From contig ML679989.1 of NCBI GenBank assembly GCA_007922225.1, positions 22,102,017 to 22,166,016 on the forward strand: 64,000 bases of DNA, read 5' to 3'. The translations under genes were made by a program, and so were the position numbers. The notes beneath the pieces were generated by a model, which was not told the DNA's origin, made no database searches, and worked only from the letters and a program-made list of their open reading frames with translations. Each line of letters starts with the position of its first letter. Within the stretch, counting starts at the first letter, position 1. Positions 57,101 to 64,000 of the stretch are shown here, one piece after another. The DNA comes from Emydura subglobosa. Its lineage: Eukaryota > Chordata > Testudines > Chelidae.

Positions 57101-58134
57101 GGGAGGCTGTGCATCATGGAAGATGAAGTCCAGCTGGGAAACCCAGCTCAAAATGGAGAATGGATGCATGAGGCACCCGGACAACAACTCCCATGAGGCA
57201 CAGCAGCAGCATTTCTGAACTGAAATGTCTGATTCTCAGGCGAAAAATGGAAATTTTCCACACCGAAGAGGCACTTTTGGGGGGAATTTTGTTTAATCAA
57301 AAGATGAATTTTCCAGCAAAAAACAGTTCTGAGAATAATTTCTGGCTGCCCCTAGTGCCCAGCCTTCCTAGTCACCCTTCTCCTTGGGAAACTGTCCCAG
57401 CTTCTGTGGGTTTGGGTCGGGTGAGGGATGGGGCTGCCTCTGGCCTGGTTATTCCAAGCCCTCCTCTGGATACAGAACGGGATGCAGGAAGCAAAGGGAA
57501 AACCCCAGCTCTGTAGTCTTCACTGGCATGACATTGATTTCCACCAGCAGGCCAGATCCACAGCGCTGGTCATCTAGTGCCTGGCACAGGTTGGAGGAGA
57601 AAGGAGGCTGTAATTCCATGGACACAGCAGAGCATGTGCCCAGAGCGTGGAGCCCAGGACAATCCCGGGGGTGATGGCTGGCTCAGCAGCTGGAAGGAGC
57701 CCTCCCTGGGATAAGGGAGGAGTTTAGGGGCCCAGGCACAGTGGAGCCTGGTGAAATCCAAAGATAAAAAGTGCCAGGTGTCAGAATGATTAGGAGCCTG
57801 GGGTGGGGGAGATTCTGCACCCCCTTCCAGCCATGGAAATCCAGGACCAGATCACACTGCTGTGGAGCTGGAGTCTCATTGCAGCCTGGCTCAGGGGTTA
57901 CGGCCTGACGTGGGGGCCATGCTCCACTCTCAGGGGGGTGTAACTGGGGGCTGAAAGGCCTGTGCTGGTCATGGGTGACTGTGGTTTGACATCACTGCAG
58001 CCTGTGATGTGAGGGTCTCAGCTAACCAGCACCAGGGGATTTCTCAGCTGGGCTAACGAACCCTTATGCCGGACCTGAGCCTGCCCAGCCAGCTAATAAC
58101 CAGTCTCCATCTGCTGCTGTCTTACAGCACTTAA
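48066..58134 (+). CDS. LCN15: Lipocalin 15-like secreted protein (7 coding exons)
   Basis: Secreted lipocalin, presumed small-hydrophobic-ligand carrier. Join of 48066-48167, 52998-53137, 53809-53879, 55048-55158, 56424-56525, 56739-56760 and 58128-58134; all GT-AG, in phase, 184 aa. Residues 1-20 are a signal peptide. VQPGFDADKFSGMW and SRTQEVSPEALKRLKELYPP match human LCN15 closely, as does the VVLPKS end, so I prefer LCN15 over Ex-FABP or PTGDS. Cys85 and Cys178 are the lipocalin disulfide pair. The PTGDS catalytic Cys position is Ser61, so no synthase activity is expected. Cys48 (VSNC) has no partner and sits where C8G has its interchain Cys. TDYEHYAIM is motif 2. It shares the exon scheme of its neighbours; intron 1 is rich in inserted repeats. 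Confidence 0.85.
48367..48487. mobile_element. 121-bp MITE with perfect 14-bp terminal inverted repeats
   Basis: AGGGTGACCAGATA at 48367-48380 and TATCTGGTCACCCT at 48474-48487 are exact inverted repeats. The interior has TTTATAGGGACAGTCCT and CCCGATTTTTCACACTTGC, words of a MITE family I recall from reptiles. Non-coding. LCN15 intron 1. Confidence 0.85.
48975..49006 (+). repeat. Short tandem repeat GATGCACCGTGAAGCACCGT
   Basis: GCACCGTGA occurs three times in a row over about 32 bases in LCN15 intron 1. Confidence 0.6.
49755..50448 (-). repeat. LTR-like repeat, copy B
   Basis: Diverged copy of 44630-45395 in the same orientation, with AATAAA on the minus strand (complement of the AAGATTTATTAAC word near 50034-50046). 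Lies in LCN15 intron 1. The 4.4 kb between the copies holds a CR1 and LCN15 exon 1, not viral genes, so the pair is not one provirus. Confidence 0.6.
50450..50815. mobile_element. Probable hAT-like MITE remnant
   Basis: GGCTACACTACCAAATTCTAAG near the left side and GTGTCTACACGG inside resemble the TCTACACTA-type ends of hAT MITEs, with GTTGACGTACAG. Clear terminal inverted repeats are not visible; call is tentative. Adjacent to LTR-like copy B. Confidence 0.38.
51260..51545 (-). repeat. MIR-type SINE, minus strand
   Basis: GAGACCTGGATTCACTTGAC, GGCAAGTCACTAGTCTCTCT, GCCTCAGTTCTCCATCTGTA and then CAGCACCTAGCACAATGGGG, the reverse-oriented order of the family. LCN15 intron 1. Confidence 0.8.
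51700..52515 (+). mobile_element. Old CR1 LINE 3' part, interrupted by a MITE
   Basis: Reads the CR1 C-terminal region in decayed form: GTGTCCAACTCTGGGTGCCAG, GAGGAAATGTTACAGAAACT, then after an insertion at 52071-52294 continues with GTTAGATATTAGGAAAAGC, GCTGTGGAACAGGCTTCCC and the tail GCGCAGGGGGCTGGACTGGC. Clearly older than the other CR1 copies. LCN15 intron 1. Confidence 0.8.
52071..52294. mobile_element. MITE nested in the CR1 copy
   Basis: Begins with CCACGTCTACACTGGAGTTT and ends with AAAGTTCTAGTATAGACATAG, imperfect inverted repeats. The host CR1 reading resumes on the other side, which fixes the extent to within a few bases. No transposase and no clear target duplication. Confidence 0.65.
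52650..52830 (-). repeat. MIR-type SINE, minus strand
   Basis: GATGCCTAGTGGATACAGCA, GACTCAGGACACCTGGAC and GTGCCTCAGTTTCCCCATTG, then GTAAAGTGCTTTGGAAG. Ends about 170 bases before LCN15 exon 2. Confidence 0.8.
52998..53137 (+). CDS. LCN15: LCN15-like exon 2
   Basis: 140 nt; FSGMWHILAAVSNCPIFQKM through NLKVGYP plus two bases of Val81. G-M-W replaces the usual G-K-W; Cys48 unpaired. Acceptor TTCTGCAG, donor GTGAGT. Confidence 0.93.
53416..53745 (+). repeat. Minisatellite, ~52-bp unit, about six copies
   Basis: Repeated unit of the form GATGGGCTCACACCCACCCC, then CAGTGATGCCACGTCCCCTC, then CCCTGGCCTGGACAGG, with variation between copies. Lies in LCN15 intron 2 and explains the open frames there. 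Confidence 0.85.
53809..53879 (+). CDS. LCN15: LCN15-like exon 3
   Basis: 71 nt; QDSCKKMEMLFEKTGQPGHY through SNS plus one base. Cys85 of the disulfide. Acceptor TTTTCAG, donor GTACGT. Confidence 0.9.
54780..54965 (+). repeat. MIR-type SINE
   Basis: ATTATCCCCCTTTTACAGATG, GGTAAACTGACTTGGCCAAG and CAGAACCAGGTCTTCTGAGC, in order. LCN15 intron 3, ending about 85 bases before exon 4. Confidence 0.75.
55048..55158 (+). CDS. LCN15: LCN15-like exon 4
   Basis: 111 nt; KGTRDLRVMETDYEHYAIMY through TTLQLL plus one base. Lipocalin motif 2 TDYEHYA. Acceptor TTTTTGCAG, donor GTAGGT. Confidence 0.92.
56424..56525 (+). CDS. LCN15: LCN15-like exon 5
   Basis: 102 nt; RTQEVSPEALKRLKELYPPM through LVVLPKS plus one base. 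The most LCN15-like segment. Acceptor GGCTGCAG, donor GTAAAT. Confidence 0.95.
56739..56760 (+). CDS. LCN15: LCN15-like exon 6 (22-nt microexon)
   Basis: Encodes GLCAKAL plus two bases; Cys178 is the C-terminal disulfide half. Acceptor TTTTGACAG, donor GTGAGT. Confidence 0.8.
57030..57240. repeat. Dispersed repeat remnant with ACTCCCATGATGCA-type words
   Basis: TCTCCCATGATGCATCACGG, TGTGCATCATGGAAGATGAAG and AACAACTCCCATGAGGCACAG give inverted and direct copies of the word common in DNA-transposon-derived repeats. Family not identified. LCN15 intron 6. Confidence 0.35.
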
Positions 58135-58345
58135 CTGGACCCATCAGCTGCAGCTCCTCCCCCTCCGGTTCTGACCATGGCAGACGAATCAATGCTGCAG
58201 ATGCTGCTTTGTGTCTCACCCTGCACTCCTCTGCGGTGATTTGCTCCCTCTTGCTGCAACCTGGGATCTGGGCTCTGCAGGACTCGCTGCTTCATGAGGG
58301 GATTTCTCCTCTCCCTGCCCAATAAATAGATTCAGAAACTGCCCC
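58128..58345 (+). CDS. LCN15: LCN15-like exon 7 (last 7 coding bases and 3' UTR)
   Basis: Acceptor GTCTTACAG; the first bases complete Ser183, add Thr184 and TAA at 58132-58134, and the rest is 3' UTR. AATAAA at 58321-58326 fits the end of the transcript near 58345. Confidence 0.75.
58321..58326 (+). terminator. Polyadenylation signal AATAAA of the LCN15-like gene
   Basis: Canonical hexamer 190 bases after the stop codon within the last exon. Confidence 0.75.
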
Positions 58346-58349
58346 TGAG

Positions 58350-60430
58350 CTCATAGTGTTTGTCTGGGGACCTCGTGGGAGGCTCTGAAGTCTGCTCTGG
58401 GTTCCAGATGCCAGGGAGAATCCCCCACCCTGGGGCACTCTTAAAGGGGCCTCTTCCCCCTGTGGAAGACAGCCTTTGGAAACATCCCCTGGGCAGGTCG
58501 GTCAGTCCAAGAGGCAGATGCACAAGAGCCATGGACTGAACAATGGGGAGCAGGCTCCCCCCACCCTCAGTCCAATTTACTGTGGTTAATCCCAACTCAG
58601 GCTGCTGATCAGCCAGGAGAACCAGAGCCAGGTGGGGCTGGCCTGGGAGGCATGTGGGGGAGGGACTGGATGGGGCTGATCTGGGAGCAGTAGGGGCTGG
58701 AGCAGGGCAGGGTAAGGCATGTGGCCGAGTTGCCCCACAGGTTGCTGAGCTCACCCAGCAAGGCTGTGGCTGAGGAGGCTACAGCACGAGCTGTCACTGT
58801 CCCCAGCCTGCCAGCAGAGGAGAGGCAGCTAATCCCCCACACCTGCCCCTGCTGAGTGCCATGCCTTGCTCCCCAGGCCCAGCCCATGGCTACCGAGGTG
58901 CCCACGGCTCTCCAGAGTAAGCGCACTGTGTTTGTGTTAACAGTGCTGCTCAAACTGACTTGATCGGGTCCTCCCTTTTTGTGTCTGCAGTTACGCCTCT
59001 CCCCCTGTAAGTACACACACCGCCACCCAGCTCTGAGGGCAGCGCAGAGAGTGGTGGCTGCTGGCCGGACGCCCAGCTCCGAGGGCAGCGCCACGCCAGC
59101 GGCAGCGCAGACATAAGAGAGGCAATGTGTCAATACCACTTGTCACAGCAGACTTAGTGCTCCATTGCCACCCTTCCTTCTGCCCTGCTGCTGACAACCA
59201 GAGCCTTGCCACCTCCCGGTGAGGGATTGGGGGCGGGGGAAGGAGCGCCTGAACCCGCGCTGCCGCCCAGTGATGGAATGGGGTCCGCAGGGAGGAAAGC
59301 CTGAGCTCAGTTGGTGGGGCTCTGGCTGTCCCCTTTATCCCTGCTTCCCGGGTGAGCACAGCCAGTCTGCAGAAGCCACCCGAGGTTGACACCCAGAACT
59401 CTTAAAAAAAAAAAAAAGCCCGCAGCTGGCGCCTTCCTTAACACATTCCCACGCTGCCTTTGGGAGGGCTGTCTGAGACCTGCTGTGTTAGAGCAACAGC
59501 ACTGATGAAAAGCTCCCAACACAGCAGCCGTTTCTGGCAGCACCTGGTTCATTACACAGATACATCCCCTGCAGCAAAGTCCTTGTGTCCCCCCTACATC
59601 CCCTCCCCAGACCCCAGAATACCAGCTGCACCCATCCTCCCTCCCTCAGTGCATGGCCCTGATCCCTGAGAGCTCCCTGCCCCTCACCCAGAGTCCTGTC
59701 TGCAACCCTGCTTCCTGTTTGCATCCTCACTGCCTGCCTGACTCCGGATCCCTCTTCTCCAATGGCCAGCTGAGGGGGGGAGTGGAAACAGCATGGGACA
59801 ACACACTGCTATTGAACATGGTGCCAGGAAGGGGACCCCAGGCTACCTTCAGCTCCTCAGGCACACACAAAGATGTTGGGAGAGGCAGAGCCAGAGCCAG
59901 TGGCTGCCAGTGGGGAGTGGGGAGAGCCAGCACAGGAGGAAAACAAGCGTCCCTTCCTCCCCCTGCCCCCCTGCCAGCTGATGCAGCCCTGGTGTCACTG
60001 GGGGCAAGGGGAGATTTCCTCCTGCCTTCAATGGGGGCAGGATTGGGCCTGGGGCTTGCAGCCAGAAGAGTTAAAAGATAAAGGGAAAGTCTAAGCTGGG
60101 TGAGGAGGAGCTCACACCCCAATTCACAACCCCCAGGTCACACCCAAGCTCACGCCCCAGGCTGACTCTCTGGGTTCACACCCCAGGCTCACACACCGGG
60201 TTCACACCCCACCTGCAGAGCCGGAAAAGGATGAACTACAGGACACTATATTCAACTCCCTTCCCACCCAGGCATCTCTCCATAGCCTCCCAACCTCATC
60301 ATCCCTGCTGAGCTCCCCTCCCCCATCCCCTTCTGTGCAGAAACCCCCTACGCCCATCCCACCTGGCTTCCTCATTTCAAACATATCTATCTACAGTCCT
60401 TGTATTGTCCCCGCACCCCACAGTCAGAGC
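58350..60430. other. Intergenic, no gene recognised
   Basis: GC-rich with a poly-A tract at about 59404-59417 and, at 60105-60210, an imperfect ~20-bp array built on GGTTCACACCCCAGGCTCAC. Long overlapping frames on both strands reflect base composition. Confidence 0.4.
60105..60210 (+). repeat. Imperfect tandem repeat GTTCACACCCCAGGCTCACA
   Basis: Four to five diverged units of about 18-22 bases. Confidence 0.6.
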
Positions 60431-60439
60431 ATATTTAGC

Positions 60440-60595
60440 CACACCAAACCCCTGTGGCAGAGCTGTTACCCCATTGTACAGAGACAGCCAGGGCACAGAG
60501 AGAGAAAAGTCACCCAGGGCATCTGGGGCAGAGCCAAGAATTGAAACTAGGTCTTCCAGTTCCAGGCCAGCACCGTAACCACTAGTTCACCTGTC
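60440..60595 (+). repeat. MIR-type SINE fragment
   Basis: TTACCCCATTGTACAGAGAC, GGGCACAGAGAGAGAAAAGTC, GAATTGAAACTAGGTCTTCC and ACCGTAACCACTAGTTCAC (the element's tRNA-like/MIR tail words). Confidence 0.65.
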
Positions 60596-60959
60596 CTCAC
60601 TAGCCCCTCTGCCCCCATTCCTCCTCAAAGCAGAGAAAGGCCATCTTCCTCCTTTCCTCTGAGTACCCAGGGTAGGACAGTGCTGATGACAGTGATGCTG
60701 AAATTCAACAGAACATCCAAATCCCGCCTGCCCAGCATGAGTGAGACTGGACTCTAGCAGCCTGTGTAGATTGTAAGCAGGGTCTGAGTGAGCTCGCCCC
60801 TGCCAACCTGGCTGGTGGGAGGGACAGACTGTATTTGCATGAGCACACACCCACCCTGCATAGGTGCTCAGCATGATGGGACTGCTTTGCCCAAATGATC
60901 ACTGTGGCTGGTGTTAGATTACAAATCACTTTAGTGTTGAATGCAGGGGGAATGAAATA

Positions 60960-61700
60960 TTGTTCTTGTTGGTTCTGGACACTTTGTGATCAGTGTGGAT
61001 ACCAGTGAGACACGGTACGCCCAATTTGCAGATCAATAAGGTTTAATGTGCAAGGTTTTCTATAAATATACTAGTTAGGTACAAAACCTAAAATTAACTA
61101 CAATATCTCATACTCACTAAGCCTGGAGAGCTAAACAGTCACTCAGAAGGCTGTACACAGGAACGGCCTTCTTCAGGGGCCCTGCCAGGGAATCAGTGGC
61201 CTCTGGTCCAACCGGCAGCACGTCCCATGGAGTCAGGTGTTGATGGAGCGCCCCCCTTTGTCTAAGTGGTAACTACTTATACCCTTCCATAAACATTCTT
61301 CACCTAATTATCTCACTCTCATTATCATATATGCTAATTACTCACATTGGGTTTCCACCCTTAACTACATTCCATTCTCACCATAATAATTGGAGTAGTC
61401 AAAACAACATCTGGTGATAGGAGGGGCGCAGTAAAAGTATGCCCCTAGGCAATAAAACAGTGTACCCCAGACATTCAAGGATAACTTCGTGTTCCCATCA
61501 CCGTTATCTATGTGCAGCTGCAAGCATAGAGTATCTGTATTTTGTCTTGTTATGTGCCGTGCTGTGCAGAAACTGAGACATCTATAAAGTTATTCAGTCT
61601 CTGCCAACTGGAAGATGTCATGCTACAGGGGTCAGAATAGCCAAGCAAGCAACTGAAGCTATGCTAGGCCTGTAGGACAGTGGTCAAGCAACTCAGATTG
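60960..61700. repeat. AT-rich block, possibly an unclassified interspersed repeat
   Basis: Markedly AT-richer than its surroundings, with AATAAGGTTTAATG near 61038 and several AATAAA-like words (for example GCAATAAAACAG near 61450). No coding frame. It may be an LTR or old repeat; I cannot define ends. Confidence 0.3.
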
Positions 61701-62310
61701 CAGTGGGCCTCCAACAGTTCTCACTGCATGAGCAAAGGGTAGCAGGCCTGAGCTTAGCCTGTCTTGACTGAAGGGTCACTCTCATCTGAACTGAAGTTGG
61801 TAAGTAGGGGGCTCGGAAGCAGACCCCTGCGAAAGGGTGAGGATAGGTGTCATTGCTGGGAGATGTGGGATGGCTTATGAGCCCTAGGCATGGGTTGACC
61901 TGCCTCTCTCCACTGGTCAAAGATAGAGCTAATTAAGGCTCCATTAGGAGTCGTTTTGTTAAGTGAGCTGAAACCACGTGCTGTGGGACAGTGGTCCTGC
62001 CTTCTCCGGGAAGTTCCCCCATTGAGAGCTGTAAATCACTGAGAGCTGGGAGGAGCCTCAGGAAACTGGCCTGCAGAAGAGCAGGTGGCAGCGGAAGGTG
62101 ACGATGTGTCAGGATCTGAAGAGACCGTCCTCTGTGCGTTGTGCATGAGAACATTCGCTGAGGGATGACTAGAGATGCCACGTCAGCTGATGCCAACAAT
62201 AACTCTCTTATCTCTGCGCGTGGTTGTACAACCTGTGAGTGGCAGATTGGTTGGTGGGCGAGCGGAGAGAGATTCGCTCTGACACCTGCTGTGTGGGGAA
62301 GCTGTGCAGA
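61700..62310. other. Upstream region of the fourth lipocalin gene
   Basis: No exon recognised; mixed sequence leading into the promoter. Confidence 0.4.
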
Positions 62311-62313
62311 GCG

Positions 62314-62320
62314 CTATAAG
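62314..62320 (+). promoter_or_regulatory. TATA box of the fourth lipocalin gene
   Basis: CTATAAG, 96 bases before the chosen ATG; implies a start near 62345. Confidence 0.55.
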
Positions 62321-62409
62321 CCAGGAGCCCTGAAGGAGTTGGTACGTTCCTTGGAGACATCTCCACCTTTCCCAGTCTTTGCTGAGACATGAGAGGGGAC
62401 AGCTTCAAG

Positions 62410-62499
62410 ATGAAGGCTGTGCTGCTGAGCCTGGGGCTGACCTTACTCTGCTTGGTTCATGCTGAGGCTCAGGATGCATTGATCAAGGAGCAAGAGAGG
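62410..62499 (+). CDS. Fourth lipocalin exon 1 (coding part)
   Basis: 90 nt; signal peptide and EAQDALIKEQER. Donor GTAACA, phase 0. Confidence 0.8.
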
Positions 62500-63477
62500 G
62501 TAACATGCGTTGTCCCGGGTAGGGAAAGGTAGCACTCACCAAAGTCTGATCGTTCTGGCTAAGCACACAGCAAGCAGCGTTGCACCCACCCAGGTGCTGG
62601 GGAAAGGATGGAGATGTGTGCGGTCCCTAATGGCAAACACACCCTTGATTCATCGGCACCCCGGGCTGCAAAGCCAACCAAGCAGCACATTAGACATCGA
62701 CTTCCTTTCGCGCTCTCAGCTTAGTCCTGCCTTTGGTCCCAGTGCTGGATCCTTGAGTTCAATAGGAGGATGGGGTGGGTGAGGCACGGCGGCTCGGTTT
62801 AAGCATGGCTGGTCAGCTACGGGAAGAGTGTGCACCTGCGGAGCCAACAGGGGGCACTCACATTGGTTTCTGTCTGCCCCTTTGAAAAGGCGGCTCTGTC
62901 TCCTGATTTCTCTGTGATGAAAGGCAATAAATGTTCAGTGACGTTCAGGGAGAGGTTACCAGATCCTACAAGTAATGTGGGGCGAACTCTCCTTGTGGCC
63001 TTAGAGTGTTTGTTCCTTGACACATGGCTTGGGTCGAGTCCACAACAAACAAAGCCAGGGCCTGCCACTCTCTGTGGGGTTTCTGGAGCCGTTCTGAAAA
63101 CGACCCAGTTTTGATCCACGTTCTTTGCACAGGGAACAGCAGAGAGTGCCACTGCTGCTCTATGAAATATGGACCTAAACTTGCAATTTCAGATGTGTCC
63201 TGGGATTTTGGGTGCCTAGTTCCCGGCACCTTGAAAGGGCCTGGTTTTCAGAGGGCAGGCGCTCTTTATAGTGAGCACCCAACCCCTCTCATCACTTGGA
63301 AAACTGCAGGCCCAGAGTCAGAAAGAGGCACTGTGTGTAGCTTGTAGGGAAGTGGCACGTCGTCGCCATTGCCTCAGACTGTGAATGGTTTCAACAGAAG
63401 GAGAAGCTAAAGATGACGGCCATCACCATCTCCCTCCTGGAGGAGCGGGAGCTGAGGGTCTCTGTGGCCATCTCTAC
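62410..63477 (+). CDS. Lipocalin, extracellular fatty-acid-binding-protein-like, 5' part only
   Basis: Secreted lipocalin cut by the window end. Join of 62410-62499 and 63341-63477, then a donor GTAAGT; the next exons lie beyond 64000. Residues 1-18 or so are a signal peptide (MKAVLLSLGLTLLCLVHA). Exon 2 reads LVGKWHVVAIASDCEWFQQK, then LKMTAITISLL and ELRVSVAIS, closest in my memory to avian Ex-FABP and to LCN15. The PTGDS catalytic Cys position is Thr (KMT), so no synthase activity is expected. Cys44 sits at the C8G interchain/LCN15 Cys48 position. An in-frame ATG at 62389 would add MRGDSFK; I chose 62410 because it matches the short n-region of its neighbours. Exon 2 is one codon shorter (137 nt) than in the other three genes. 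Confidence 0.8.
63190..63310 (+). repeat. Dispersed repeat remnant
   Basis: TGGGTGCCTAGTTCCCGGCACC, GAAAGGGCCTGGTTTTCAGAG and GAGCACCCAACCCCTCTC belong to a repeat common in turtles and crocodilians; a related reverse copy may lie at 13325-13445. It ends about 30 bases before exon 2 of the fourth lipocalin. Confidence 0.45.
63341..63477 (+). CDS. Fourth lipocalin exon 2
   Basis: 137 nt; begins at acceptor GTGTGTAG with LVGKWHVVAIASDC and ends with AIS plus two bases before GTAAGT. Confidence 0.88.
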
Positions 63478-63479
63478 GT

Positions 63480-64000
63480 AAGTGCTGAGAATATGCCCCC
63501 CCCATCACCTTCGCAGTGCAATAACCTCCTGCTATTGTTCACTGGCTTGCAACCCTGTACCAACTGAGTGGGACTGGAGCCCCACTAGAGACCTGCACTC
63601 AGATGCCACAATGAAGGGCAATTTTATAAAAGCCTAGTTAGGTAGAAGCCTAGATAGATACAGACCCTTCTGCAGAGCAGGGACCTGCAGCAGCTGGGGG
63701 TTTCAAGCATTGCTGGATTGGCTAGCATTGTGCCAGGGAGTCTGACTCTCAGATCTTTGCTCCCAGACTGTGGCCCGGAGTGGACAAACATCCAAGGGAG
63801 CTGTCTCATTGAATCCCAGACATTAGACAGGACACAGGTCAATTGGATGATCGCTTCCATTCACTTGCCAGGGGAAGATTGATCCATACAGACATATCCT
63901 TTGCCCACTCAAGTCCCCTCTATTGGACGATGCTAGTGATAAAGCAGAATCTTGAAGGAGGGGAGTTTTAAACACATGCCCCCCAACTAACAACTACTTA
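63480..64000. other. Intron 2 of the fourth lipocalin, incomplete
   Basis: No exon 3 is visible before the end of the window. Confidence 0.6.

Noticed and set aside
1..64000. CRISPR array, phage or prokaryotic operon
   Set aside because: No regularly spaced direct repeats with unique spacers; intron-bearing genes, LINEs, SINEs and MITEs show this is a vertebrate genome.
1..64000. tRNA or other structured RNA genes
   Set aside because: I saw only tRNA-like heads belonging to MIR-type SINEs; none looked like a complete tRNA gene by eye.

Overview
The window is vertebrate nuclear DNA, most likely from a non-avian sauropsid and best matching a turtle (crocodilian less likely). The signs are CR1 LINE copies (one ending in tandem ATTCTATG repeats), MIR-type SINEs, several hAT-like MITEs and GC-rich intergenic DNA. 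The species call rests on recalled repeat families, not a search.

The core is a cluster of four lipocalin genes, all on the + strand. In order: C8G (complement C8 gamma chain, 7205-18513, 201 aa), PTGDS (lipocalin-type prostaglandin D synthase, 28850-38827, 185 aa), an LCN15-like lipocalin (48066-58134, 184 aa), and the first two coding exons of a fourth lipocalin most like Ex-FABP/LCN15-type proteins (62410 to beyond the window end). I built the gene models by hand from GT-AG splice sites, codon phase and protein similarity. The three complete genes share the same exon scheme: signal-peptide exon ending in phase 0; an exon 2 of 140 nt starting with the lipocalin G-x-W block; exons 3, 4 and 5; a tiny exon 6 with the C-terminal cysteine; and a last exon that is mostly or wholly 3' UTR. 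This fits tandem duplication followed by divergence in function: membrane attack complex subunit, enzyme/lipid carrier, and binding-only lipocalins.

Between and within the genes, nearly everything identifiable is repeat. Positions 1-4430 hold a heavily decayed minus-strand single-ORF transposable element, apparently split by a GC-rich 1.1 kb block with pentanucleotide arrays. CR1 fragments lie at 4.97-6.24, 20.24-20.38 (minus), 24.92-26.13, 31.93-32.15, 45.41-46.64 and 51.70-52.52 kb. MITEs with terminal inverted repeats lie at 19.86-20.18, 26.84-27.09, 48.37-48.49 and 52.07-52.29 kb. Two copies of an LTR-like repeat flank LCN15 exon 1, and a ~52-bp minisatellite lies in LCN15 intron 2. I saw no RNA gene, CRISPR array or prokaryotic system. 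Long open frames in the GC-rich parts are frame shadows or low-complexity sequence.
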